In this document: positions 18,853 to 26,685 of the stretch, piece after piece
Position numbering within the stretch: the first letter of the stretch is position 1
Layout: each line of letters opens with the position of its first letter
NCBI RefSeq assembly: GCF_016065055.1
Contig: NZ_CP065856.1
Coordinates: forward strand, 1,053,836-1,117,835
Reading direction: 5' to 3'
Length of the DNA: 64,000 nucleotides
Source: Halosimplex litoreum
GTDB lineage: Archaea > Halobacteriota > Halobacteria > Halobacteriales > Haloarculaceae
Notes under the pieces: model-generated
What the model was told of the DNA's origin: nothing
Databases searched by the model: none
The model's input: only the letters and a program-made list of their open reading frames with translations
Program-made: the position numbers and the translations under genes

Positions 18853-18900
18853 TTACTCCCCGACCGCACCGACCGCCTGCGACCGCATCTCGCCCATCAT
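18853..18900 (-). repeat. Duplicated 3' tail of PIN gene, first copy
   Basis: Encodes MMGEMRSQAVGAVGE and a TAA stop on the minus strand. The gene tail at 19043-19090 encodes MTGEMRSQAVGAVGE and TAG. Only two of 48 bases differ, one of them within the stop codon, which remains a stop. Confidence 0.8.
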
Positions 18901-19042
18901 GCTGCCACCTTTTTCCCGGGTGGCTTTCCTCGCTCCTTCCAGTCGCTGCGGGAACCCACCCGGCAAAAACGTGGGCGAAAAAGCGGGACCTCACTGCGTT
19001 CGGCTCCGTGAACCGCTCGCTTCGCTCGCGGACCCTCGACAG
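18901..19042 (-). repeat. Tail-spacer element, copy 3 (142 bp)
   Basis: Same block order as the other copies: GCGAGCGAAGCGAGCGG palindrome, GAGGTCCCGCTTTTTCGCCC, ACGTTTTTGCCGGG, GGGTTCCCGCAG, GAGGAAAGCCACCC, GGAAAAAGGTGG. It directly follows the PIN gene stop. Its length equals that of the Rieske spacer although the two genes are unrelated. Confidence 0.78.
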
Positions 19043-19558
19043 CTACTCCCCGACCGCACCGACCGCCTGCGACCGCATCTCGCCCGTCATCTGGATGCCG
19101 TTGGCGTCGATGCGGCGGACGATCCGCCGGGCCTGCGAGCGAGAGAGGTACTTGTCCTCGGCGGCCGCGCGGGCGACGACGCCGAAACTGCTCGTGACCG
19201 CGCCGCCCAGGCCCTCGGCGAGGCGACGGACGCGGCGGTCCTCGGAGACGACGGCGACGGCGTAGCGGTCGTTCGGGTCGACGTGGGCGACGACGCCGGC
19301 GAGCATCGCCGCCTCGTGGGTGCCCTCGTCGATACCGACGACTTCCACGGCTTGCTCGTGGGCGGCGTCGGGGACGGCCGTCGACACGTCCGTCTCGTCG
19401 AGAAACGACTCCAGCGCGCTCCGGGCGGGCTCGGTCGTCACCTGCCGCTCGACGACCCTCGGGACGACCAGTCGACCGTCGAGACTCTCCAGCAGGTCGA
19501 GCTCACCCACCTGACCGAGCGCGTAGAGACTCGTCGGCCCGACGTAGATGCGTCCCAT
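19043..19558 (-). CDS. PIN-domain ribonuclease toxin (DUF3368-like)
   Basis: 171 residues with a PIN-like core: an N-terminal start near MGRIYVGPTSLYALGQV, acidic residues in the middle, and DPNDRYAVAVVSEDRRVRRLAE, where Asp residues would bind metal. The first position, normally Asp, reads as Gly-Pro-Thr here, so an acid may be missing. It pairs with the upstream UPF0175 antitoxin: the ATG at 19558 overlaps the antitoxin stop by one base. PIN toxins cleave RNA; the target is unknown. Its 3' tail is repeated twice downstream. Confidence 0.75.
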   Translation of the reverse strand: MGRIYVGPTSLYALGQVGELDLLESLDGRLVVPRVVERQVTTEPARSALESFLDETDVSTAVPDAAHEQAVEVVGIDEGTHEAAMLAGVVAHVDPNDRYAVAVVSEDRRVRRLAEGLGGAVTSSFGVVARAAAEDKYLSRSQARRIVRRIDANGIQMTGEMRSQAVGAVGE

Positions 19559-19860
19559 CAGAGCTCCTGGGCGGTGTAAGCGTCGTCGCTCAAGTCCTCG
19601 GCGGCCAGCTGGGTGGTGAGGTTGCGCTCGTGGGCGATCTCCAGCCACTCGCCCAGCGAGACGCCGGCGATCCGGGCGGCCTCCGCGACGGAGGCGTCGC
19701 CCGTCTGGTAGCGCTCGACCGCGCGGCGAACGCGCAACTCGGCCAGCCCCTCGCGCAGGGCCTTGCGGATCGTCGTGCTACGGTCCTCGTCTAGCAGTTC
19801 GGCGACCGCGTCCAGTTCCTCCTTCTCGTCGGTCGGGAGCCGCGCACTGACTGACGGCAT
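19558..19860 (-). CDS. UPF0175 family antitoxin-like protein
   Basis: 100 residues. The N-terminus (SARLPTDEKEELDAVAELL, then RSTTIRKALREGL) is a ribbon-helix-helix-like DNA-binding region. It is followed by the UPF0175 helix-turn-helix segment AARIAGVSLGEWLEIAHERN. The pairing with a DUF3368 PIN protein is a recognised toxin-antitoxin arrangement. It is the first gene of the pair and probably represses its own promoter. The start ATG at 19860 was chosen on homology length. Confidence 0.8.
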   Translation of the reverse strand: MPSVSARLPTDEKEELDAVAELLDEDRSTTIRKALREGLAELRVRRAVERYQTGDASVAEAARIAGVSLGEWLEIAHERNLTTQLAAEDLSDDAYTAQEL

Positions 19861-19982
19861 ACTCGAGACGATGTCTGACAGCGGATACAATAATTCTGTG
19901 GGTCGCGACCGTCGAGCCGACACACCGGCGTCTGCGGAGCCGGGGAAGGTAGATACAAATGCCGGGCCGACATCGATCCGAT

Positions 19983-20429
19983 ATGGCACGCGACGCGACC
20001 GACGTCGTCGACCCCGACGACGAGGAGGAGAGCCCGCTCGTCGGCGTCGCGACGGGAGCCGTCACTTTCCTGACGCTCGGGGTGGCGTTCGCGCTCATGT
20101 TCCTCGGCGTCGACTACTTCTGGGTTGCGTTTCCGGTCGGCTTCGGCGGCGGCATGCCGCTCGCGATCGCGCTGGCGAAGTACTACGAGTCCGAACGCGA
20201 GGCCGACCGCGGTCGCGAGCGGGAAGGCGGACATCGTGACCGCGGCCGCAGTGACGAGGCCGACGCGGCGCTGGCGGAACTCCGGGATCGCTACGCTCGC
20301 GGCGAACTCGGCGACGAGGAGTTCGAAGCCCGCGTCGAGCGCCTGCTGGAGACCGAATCCGTCGACGACGCCGAGACGTTCCTCGGGGTGTCCGAGGGCG
20401 ACCGCTCGACGGAGCGCGAGCGGGCGTGA
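19983..20429 (+). CDS. SHOCT-domain membrane protein
   Basis: 148 residues. Two hydrophobic segments (about 22-62) are followed by a charged linker and a C-terminal SHOCT motif: LAELRDRYARGELGDEEFEARVERLLE. SHOCT segments are short oligomerisation motifs; function is unknown. The gene is divergent from the antitoxin. Confidence 0.75.
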   Translation: MARDATDVVDPDDEEESPLVGVATGAVTFLTLGVAFALMFLGVDYFWVAFPVGFGGGMPLAIALAKYYESEREADRGREREGGHRDRGRSDEADAALAELRDRYARGELGDEEFEARVERLLETESVDDAETFLGVSEGDRSTERERA

Positions 20430-20502
20430 GCGCCGGGGCCGCTCGGAGACCGGAGCGCTCGGAGGACGAAACTGATTACAGGCGCCGTGCCGACGAGCGA
20501 GT

Positions 20503-21360
20503 ATGACAGCGGTGGCACGAGCGTTCGTTCCCGGCCACGTGACGGGCTTTTTCACCGTCGACAGGGCCGAGGACCCGACGAAAGCGGGGTCGCGCGGTGC
20601 GGGGCTGGCGCTCTCGGAGGGCGTGACCGTGACGGTCCGGCCCGCCGAGACGGTCGCGGTGACGCTGAACGACGCGGTCGTCGAGATCGAGGCGGTCGGA
20701 CGCGTGCTCGACGCCCTGGAGGCGACCGTCGCGGTCGACGCGGTGACGGACCTGCCGGTCGGCTCGGGCTTCGGCGTCTCCGGCGCGACGGCGCTGGGGG
20801 CGGCGCTGGCGACGAACGAGCTACTCGACCGGCGACTCTCGACGTACGAACTCGCGACGATCGCCCACGGCGCCGAGGTCCAGGCCGGCACCGGCCTGGG
20901 CGACGTAGTCGGACAACTGCACGGCGGCGTCCCGATACGGCTGGAGCCGGGGAGCCCACAGCACAACAAGATGGACGCGGTGCCGGCCCGCTCGCGCGTG
21001 GAGTTCCAGACGTTCGGCGAGCTATCGACGAGCGAGGTGATCGGCGGCGACACCGAGGCCATCTCTGCGGCCGGCGAGCGGGCGCTGTCGCGGCTCGTCC
21101 AGGAGCCGACGCTGGAACGGCTCCTGGCGTCGTCCCGACAGTTCTCCCGCGAGGCGGGTCTGGTCACCGACCGGGTGTACGAGGTCGTGACCGACGTGGC
21201 CGAGGCCGGCGGTGAGGCGACGATGGGGATGCTGGGGCAGACGGTCGTCGCGCTCGACACCGGCCTCAGCGACGCCGGCTACGACCCGACGAGCTGTCAG
21301 ATCGACCCGACCGGAGCCACCGTAGTCGCGCCACCGAACGACCGGACGCTGCCGGAGTGA
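20503..21360 (+). CDS. Pantoate kinase (GHMP superfamily)
   Basis: 285 residues. The N-terminus FVPGHVTGFFTV and the glycine-rich LPVGSGFGVSGATALGAAL are the family's ATP-binding motifs. The C-terminal half has the archaeal pantoate kinase pattern ending in an acidic tail. It phosphorylates pantoate to 4-phosphopantoate, the archaeal route to CoA. The next enzyme of the route, phosphopantothenate synthetase, is encoded at 22708 on the same strand. A T-run at 21408-21412 may end the transcript. Confidence 0.9.
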   Translation: MTAVARAFVPGHVTGFFTVDRAEDPTKAGSRGAGLALSEGVTVTVRPAETVAVTLNDAVVEIEAVGRVLDALEATVAVDAVTDLPVGSGFGVSGATALGAALATNELLDRRLSTYELATIAHGAEVQAGTGLGDVVGQLHGGVPIRLEPGSPQHNKMDAVPARSRVEFQTFGELSTSEVIGGDTEAISAAGERALSRLVQEPTLERLLASSRQFSREAGLVTDRVYEVVTDVAEAGGEATMGMLGQTVVALDTGLSDAGYDPTSCQIDPTGATVVAPPNDRTLPE

Positions 21361-21546
21361 CACTCCCTACCGCCCGCCAGCGGCGGACCGTAGTATTCGG
21401 GTATTCGTTTTTCGACCGTGGCATCCAAGGGTTCGTCCGGGCCGACGATGCGCATCGTATCGGTCCCACCTCTCCAACCCCGGCTTCGCGCTTTCCACCC
21501 CACCCGCCCGCTCCCGTCCGGAGCGGGCCCCCGTCACCACCCACGC

Positions 21547-21813
21547 ATGCGAAAACGCGAATCACTCTACCTGCACGCGCTGTTCGCGCTCCTCCGACAG
21601 GAGTTCGACGAGGAGCGCGACGCGGATACCGGTCCGGTCGACGAGTACGACCGCATCGGGGTCACACCGACGGCGGTCCACCGCTCGAAGGCCGCACACG
21701 AACGAGCGCTGTTCGCGCTCTCGGCGGAGCTGAGCGCGACCGCCGCGTCGGCGATAGACGAGACAGACCACCCCCGTATCGACGCCGGGGGTTCGAACCA
21801 GTATGCGCGGTAA
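21547..21813 (+). CDS. UPF0058 family protein
   Basis: 88 residues. MRKRESLYLHALFALLRQEF and TAVHRSKAAHERALFALSAEL match the small archaeal UPF0058 family, an all-helical protein of unknown function. The ATG at 21547 is preceded by no clear ribosome site. Confidence 0.8.
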   Translation: MRKRESLYLHALFALLRQEFDEERDADTGPVDEYDRIGVTPTAVHRSKAAHERALFALSAELSATAASAIDETDHPRIDAGGSNQYAR

Positions 21814-21902
21814 CCGGCGACGCTGGGGTTCGCCTCCGGTGTCCCCGCTCGCGTCCAGCGGCACAAGGTACTTGCCGCTATACCCGTGGGGTCCCCGATA
21901 AG

Positions 21903-22619
21903 ATGGCCCCACCCGCCGACCGACCGACCGAGCTCGAGTTCCGGGTGACCAGTTCCGACTACCCGTTCGTCAGCGGCTCGGAACGCGGTTCCTGCCGGTG
22001 GATACTCCGGGAACTCCTGCCGCGGTCGGACGGCGAGTATCTGGAGTTCTTCGAGGTCCGCGACGCCGCTCCCGCCACCGTCGAGCGGATCACCGACGCC
22101 GAACCCGTCGAGGAGCGGCTGGTCGACCGCCACACCGACAACGGTGTCGTCGTCTGTCACGTCGAAGACCACACGACTTGTGTCGCGACGACGCTGGCCG
22201 ACGAAGGGGCGTTCCTCCGGGACCTCTGGGCCGAGGACGGCGACGGCCGCGTCGTCGCCGAAGTTCTCCCGTCACGCGACGCGGGGACCGTCGTCGACGC
22301 GCTCGACGACGCGCACCCGTCGGTCGACCTGGTCGCCAAACGCGACCGTCCTCGGGAGGGGCCGCTCTTCCTCCGCCATCGGGTCCAGGACGTACTCGCC
22401 AGAGAACTCACGGACCGACAGCTGGAAGTGCTGGTGACCGCCTACCGGGTCGGCTACTTCCAGCGGCCTCGAGAGACGACCGGTGCCGAAGTCGCCGACG
22501 CTCTCTCGATCTCGCCGTCGACGTTCTCCCAGCACCTCCGAGCCGCACAGCGCAAGCTCCTCGCCGCCCTCTTCGAGGAGTGCGGTCCCGCCGCCGGCCA
22601 CCGGATCGACGCGGAGTGA
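21903..22619 (+). CDS. HTH-10 (bacterio-opsin activator-like) transcription regulator
   Basis: 238 residues. The N-terminal half is a GAF/BAT-type sensory domain without obvious ligand residues. The C-terminus is the HTH-10 domain: LTDRQLEVLVTAYRVGYFQ, then ALSISPSTFSQHLRAAQRKLL. Such regulators act on single or few operons in haloarchaea; the target is unknown. It lies between the two CoA genes, and a link to them is only positional. Confidence 0.85.
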   Translation: MAPPADRPTELEFRVTSSDYPFVSGSERGSCRWILRELLPRSDGEYLEFFEVRDAAPATVERITDAEPVEERLVDRHTDNGVVVCHVEDHTTCVATTLADEGAFLRDLWAEDGDGRVVAEVLPSRDAGTVVDALDDAHPSVDLVAKRDRPREGPLFLRHRVQDVLARELTDRQLEVLVTAYRVGYFQRPRETTGAEVADALSISPSTFSQHLRAAQRKLLAALFEECGPAAGHRIDAE

Positions 22620-22707
22620 ACGGCCGCCCCGCCGGCGTCTCGGACGGACGGTGCTCGGACCCACCCGGAAACGTCGGCTTTTCGGCGCTCGCCCGCGAGC
22701 AACCGGT

Positions 22708-23481
22708 ATGACCGACGCCGACGGTGACGTCGACATCCCCGAGAGCCACCCGCGCTACGAGTCGCTGCTCACCCGCCACCGTATCGAGGCGGGCGTCGAG
22801 GCCGGTATCACCTCCCGCCAGGGGCTCGTCGCCCAGGGCCGCGGCGAGGCCTTCGATTACCTGCTCGGCGAGCGGACGCTCCCCTCGGCCGACGCCGCCG
22901 AACGAGCCGCCGCCGCCCACCTCCTCCTGGCCGACCACCCCGTCCTCTCGGTCAACGGCAACGTCGCCGCCTTGGTCCCCGGCGAGGTCGTCGACCTGGC
23001 CGAGGCGACCGGATCCGATATTGAGGTGAACCTCTTCAACCGCACCGACGAGCGCATGGAGCGGATCGCCGACCACCTCCGCGAGCACGGCGCCGGCGAG
23101 GTGAAGGGCCTCACTGCCGACGGGACCATTCCGGGACTGGACCACGAGCGGGCGAAGGTCGACGCCGACGGCATCGGCGACGCCGACGTGGTCCTCGTCC
23201 CGCTTGAGGACGGCGACCGCGCCGAGGCGCTGGGCGAGCTGGGAAAAGTCGAGATCGTGATCGACCTCAACCCGATGTCTCGGTCGGCCCGCGCCGCCGA
23301 CGTGCCGATCGTCGACAACGTCGTCCGCGCGGTCCCGGCGATCACCGACCACGCCCGCGACCTGGCCGACGCCGACCGCGGGCGGCTCGAATCGGTCCTC
23401 GCCGCGTTCGACGCCGACGAGGCGCTTTCGGTCGCCGAGCGGGCGATCCGTGAAGGTGGCGACGACGAGAACGGGACGTGA
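22708..23481 (+). CDS. 4-phosphopantoate--beta-alanine ligase (phosphopantothenate synthetase)
   Basis: 257 residues. Family motifs include ESHPRYESLLTRHRI, ITSRQGLVAQGRGEAFDYL, VNGNVAALVPGE, EVNLFNRTDERMERI and IVIDLNPMSRSARAA. It condenses 4-phosphopantoate with beta-alanine using ATP, following pantoate kinase in archaeal CoA synthesis. It is convergent with hutH, with 42 bp between them. Confidence 0.93.
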   Translation: MTDADGDVDIPESHPRYESLLTRHRIEAGVEAGITSRQGLVAQGRGEAFDYLLGERTLPSADAAERAAAAHLLLADHPVLSVNGNVAALVPGEVVDLAEATGSDIEVNLFNRTDERMERIADHLREHGAGEVKGLTADGTIPGLDHERAKVDADGIGDADVVLVPLEDGDRAEALGELGKVEIVIDLNPMSRSARAADVPIVDNVVRAVPAITDHARDLADADRGRLESVLAAFDADEALSVAERAIREGGDDENGT

Positions 23482-23523
23482 GGCCGCCGTCCGCGTCCGT
23501 CCGCGACCGACGGTGGCGAACGC

Positions 23524-25167
23524 TCAGGCCAGCGGTTCGTCTAGTCCTTCGTTCACCCGGTCTTCGAGCGTACCCGACCGAACGAGGTCGGCGACGGTGG
23601 CCATCTCCTCGGCGAGCGGGCGGTCGTCTTCGAGGGGAGGAACGCGCTCGCGGACGGCCTCGTAGGCGGCGCCGCTGCCGCGTCCGGGGGCGAGGTCGTC
23701 GTCGACGAACTCCGCGGCCTGAGCGGCGCAACAGAGTTCGATCCCGAGGACCCGGGCGACGCGGTCGGCGGTCTCTCGGGCGCCCCACGCGGCGGTGGCG
23801 CTCATGCTGACGTGGTCTTCCTGGTTGCCGCTGACGGGCGTGTTGTCCGTCGCGGGGCGGCCCGCGGCGCGGCACTCGTCGACGAGCGCGGCCGCGGTGT
23901 ACTGGGCGATCATGTAGCCCGACCGGACGCCGGGTCGGCTCGTGAGGAAGGGCGGAAGGTGTGGTTCCTGGGTGTTGGGGTTGAGCAGACGGTCGACCCG
24001 ACGCTCGCTGATGGCGGCCAGGTCCGTCAGGGCCGCGGTGAGGTAGTCCAGGCGGTGGGCCAGTGGCGCGCCGTGGAAGTTCCCACCCGAGAGGACCGCG
24101 GCGTGGTCGGTGCCGCTGGCGCGGGCGGCCCCGGCCGTGGCCCCGTCGTCGGTCCGACCGGCGATCGAATCGCGACGGAAGACGAGTGGGTTGTCGGTGG
24201 CGCTGTTGAGTTCCGTCTCGACCGCCCCCCGGAGGTGGCCGAGGGCGTCGCGGACGGCGCCGTGGACCTGCGGGAGACAGCGCGTCGAGTAGGCGTCCTG
24301 GACGCGGTCGCAGTTGCGGTGGGAGTCGACGATCTCCGAGCCGGCGGTCAGCCGCCGGAGGTTCGCCGCACTCGCGGCCTGGCCCTCGTGAGGGCGAACC
24401 GCCTGGATCGCCGGGTGGCTCGGCACCGTCGAACTCAGCGTCACCTCCGTGGTCAGCGCGCCCGCCGCGTCCGCGGCCCGGACCAGCCGTTCGGTGTCGA
24501 CGACTAGCAGGGCACCGAGTCCGACCGTCAGCTGGGTGCCGTTGACGAGCGCCAGCCCCTCCTTGGCCCCCAGCGTCAGCGGCTCCAGCCCCGCGAGGGC
24601 CAGCGCCGCCTCGCCGTCGAGACGCTCACCGCCGTCCGCGGTCCGGACGTCGTCGGCGTTCCCGTCGACCCGGGCCGCCCCTTCGCCGATCAGGACGAGA
24701 CTCGCGTGCGCCAGCGGCGCGAGGTCGCCGCTGGCGCCGAGGCTCCCGGTTCGCGGGACGACTGGGTGGACGCCCTCGTTCAGCATCGTCACCAAGTGGT
24801 CGACGACGACCTCGCGGACGCCCGAGTACCCGGCGAGGAGGGCGTTGACCCGGGCGAGCAGCATCGCGCGGACCGCTTCCGTGGGAAGGGGGTCGCCGCT
24901 GCCGGCGCTGTGGCTCCGCAGGAGGTTGGTCTGGAGCTGTGCGACCTCTTGGCGGGGGATTCGCTCGTCGACGAGTTCGCCGAAGCCCGTGTTCACGCCG
25001 TAGACGGCCTCGTCGCTCTCGACCACGTCTGCCACACGCTCGCGGGCGGCGCGGACGGCCTCGCGGGCGTCGTCGGCGACGGCGACCTCGGCACCGCCGC
25101 GGGCGACCGCGACCACGTCCTCCGGGGTCAGCGACTCGCCGTCGAGGACGACCGTCGACTCAGCCAC
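23524..25167 (-). CDS. hutH: Histidine ammonia-lyase
   Basis: 547 residues from GTG 25167. The MIO cofactor forms from Ala145-Ser146-Gly147 in GSLGASGDLAPLAH. The catalytic tyrosine loop YGVNTGFGEL and the GNFHGAPLAHRLD motif are kept. It deaminates histidine to urocanate. No hutU, hutI or hutG is adjacent, so the rest of the pathway must lie elsewhere or be absent. The start is fixed by an eight-base SD (GGAGGTGA, 25173-25180) five bases ahead; an in-frame GTG at 25176 lies inside that SD and is less likely. Confidence 0.93.
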   Translation of the reverse strand: MAESTVVLDGESLTPEDVVAVARGGAEVAVADDAREAVRAARERVADVVESDEAVYGVNTGFGELVDERIPRQEVAQLQTNLLRSHSAGSGDPLPTEAVRAMLLARVNALLAGYSGVREVVVDHLVTMLNEGVHPVVPRTGSLGASGDLAPLAHASLVLIGEGAARVDGNADDVRTADGGERLDGEAALALAGLEPLTLGAKEGLALVNGTQLTVGLGALLVVDTERLVRAADAAGALTTEVTLSSTVPSHPAIQAVRPHEGQAASAANLRRLTAGSEIVDSHRNCDRVQDAYSTRCLPQVHGAVRDALGHLRGAVETELNSATDNPLVFRRDSIAGRTDDGATAGAARASGTDHAAVLSGGNFHGAPLAHRLDYLTAALTDLAAISERRVDRLLNPNTQEPHLPPFLTSRPGVRSGYMIAQYTAAALVDECRAAGRPATDNTPVSGNQEDHVSMSATAAWGARETADRVARVLGIELCCAAQAAEFVDDDLAPGRGSGAAYEAVRERVPPLEDDRPLAEEMATVADLVRSGTLEDRVNEGLDEPLA

Positions 25168-25246
25168 CGGACTCACCTCCCGACGCGCCGGCGCGACCCT
25201 CGCCGCGATGGCCGCTGACAGCGCGGTCGGTCTCCTGCCGCGTCAT
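25160..25246 (-). other. Short upstream ORF overlapping the hutH start
   Basis: An ATG at 25246 opens a 28-codon frame (MTRQETDRAVSG...) whose TGA at 25160-25162 falls just inside hutH in a different frame. The SD of hutH lies within it. This is the same geometry as the short ORF before topA and would allow translational coupling. Its peptide has no recognisable family. Confidence 0.35.
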
Positions 25247-25344
25247 GCGACGGCTTGGTGTGTGGCGGACAAAAGCGCGGCGGCGGGGGTCGGGCCGGCG
25301 ACGGATCGGCCGAACCGGGTCGACCGAGCCGGGTCGGGACCGGA

Positions 25345-26634
25345 CTACGGCGCAGCGACGGTGACGTTCCTCTCGGTCCCGCTGGCGGTCGCGTTCGCGA
25401 CGAACGAGTCGGGGCCACCGAAGACGACGACCGTCTCTTCGCCGATCCGTGTCGACCGGAGGCTGGTCGCGTTTCGCGATTCGAGGTCCGTTTCGAGGTC
25501 GTCGACGGCGGCGGCGAGTTCGTCGGCCTCGGTGGTCGAGTCCATGCGCAGGACCCAGGCGACGCGCGGTTCGACGCCGATCCCGAACCGGACGATCCTG
25601 TCCGTTCCCCAGCCGGCCGCCGCGGTCGCGGCACGGTCCGCGGACAGGCCGGTCCGCAGCCAGGCGCGCAGTCGGATCTCGCCCGCCCGTTCCACGTCGG
25701 GCGCGTCGGCGCCGTCGACGCTCACGTCGAGGCTTCGCGGCGGTTCGGCGTCCGGCGCGAGCCCGTGGAGAACCTGCTCGGCCGTTCGTGGCGGCGGTCG
25801 GTACACGGCCGAGACGTTCGCCGGCGAGTCGATCCGGCCCTCGACGTACCGGGCGGCGAACAGTGACTCGGCCGCCAGTGGACGGAACGCCTCGCCGGCG
25901 TGGTCGTAGAGACACTCGCGCATCTCCAGCGGCGTGCGTCCGTTCCAGCGCTTCTCGTAGCGCTGGGCGTACTGTTCGGTGACGTAGACGGGGACGCCCT
26001 CCTCGATCCCGCCGACGATCCTGCCGTCGAAGGCGGCCGCTTCGAACTCCGCTATCTCCCACTGGAACGAGTGGACGTACTCGTGGACGAGGATCAGCTC
26101 GACCGTCTCCGCCGAGAGGTTTCCGAGCGTGATCGTCACGCGGTCGGCGCCCCCGGACGCGGGGAAGAACGTCCCCACGCAGCCGGATTCCGACCCACGA
26201 CCGGACTCGTAACCGAGCGCGCGCTGGGCCAGTGACGGCTCGATCGTATCGAAATCGTACGCCCCCTCGTCGGTGACGACGACCTCGGGGGGCTGTTTGT
26301 CGATGCCGAGCAGCCGCTCGACGCGCCGGAAGACGACCGTGGCGTTGACCGGCAGGTCGCCGCCGGTGACGGTCACGCGCTCGCTCTCGCCCACGCCGCC
26401 GGGCTCGCTCGATTCGACTTCGGTTCCGGTCGGCGACGGCTCCCCGTCCCCGGAGGAGGCGGTCGGCGACACTCCGGGCTCCGACTCGGTCGCGGTCGGT
26501 GTCGCTCCCGGCCCCACGTCCGTCGGGGCCGATGTCGAGTCCGGCGTCGTACTCGCGCCGAAGGGCGCTCCGCACCCGGCGAGGACGAGGAGACACGCGC
26601 ACAGCAGCGTCGGAAGGGGTCGTCGGGTAGCCAT
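25345..26634 (-). CDS. Lipoprotein with zinc-metallopeptidase-like HEXXH motif (paralogue 1)
   Basis: 429 residues. The signal peptide ends in lipobox LVLAGCG. A Thr/Ser/Pro-rich linker follows to about residue 80. The folded domain has LVHEYVHSF (HEXXH) and, downstream, GGIEEGVPVYV, where a Glu could be the third zinc ligand. It is probably a cell-surface metallopeptidase; the substrate is unknown. It is a tandem paralogue of the next gene, with the same order of motifs (RRVERLLGID, RWNGRTPLEMRECLYD, PANVSAVYR). Confidence 0.72.
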   Translation of the reverse strand: MATRRPLPTLLCACLLVLAGCGAPFGASTTPDSTSAPTDVGPGATPTATESEPGVSPTASSGDGEPSPTGTEVESSEPGGVGESERVTVTGGDLPVNATVVFRRVERLLGIDKQPPEVVVTDEGAYDFDTIEPSLAQRALGYESGRGSESGCVGTFFPASGGADRVTITLGNLSAETVELILVHEYVHSFQWEIAEFEAAAFDGRIVGGIEEGVPVYVTEQYAQRYEKRWNGRTPLEMRECLYDHAGEAFRPLAAESLFAARYVEGRIDSPANVSAVYRPPPRTAEQVLHGLAPDAEPPRSLDVSVDGADAPDVERAGEIRLRAWLRTGLSADRAATAAAGWGTDRIVRFGIGVEPRVAWVLRMDSTTEADELAAAVDDLETDLESRNATSLRSTRIGEETVVVFGGPDSFVANATASGTERNVTVAAP

Positions 26635-26685
26635 ATCGCCGGATAGGATTGTGGTGTGAAAATACTGTCGGAGCTACAGTTTCGG

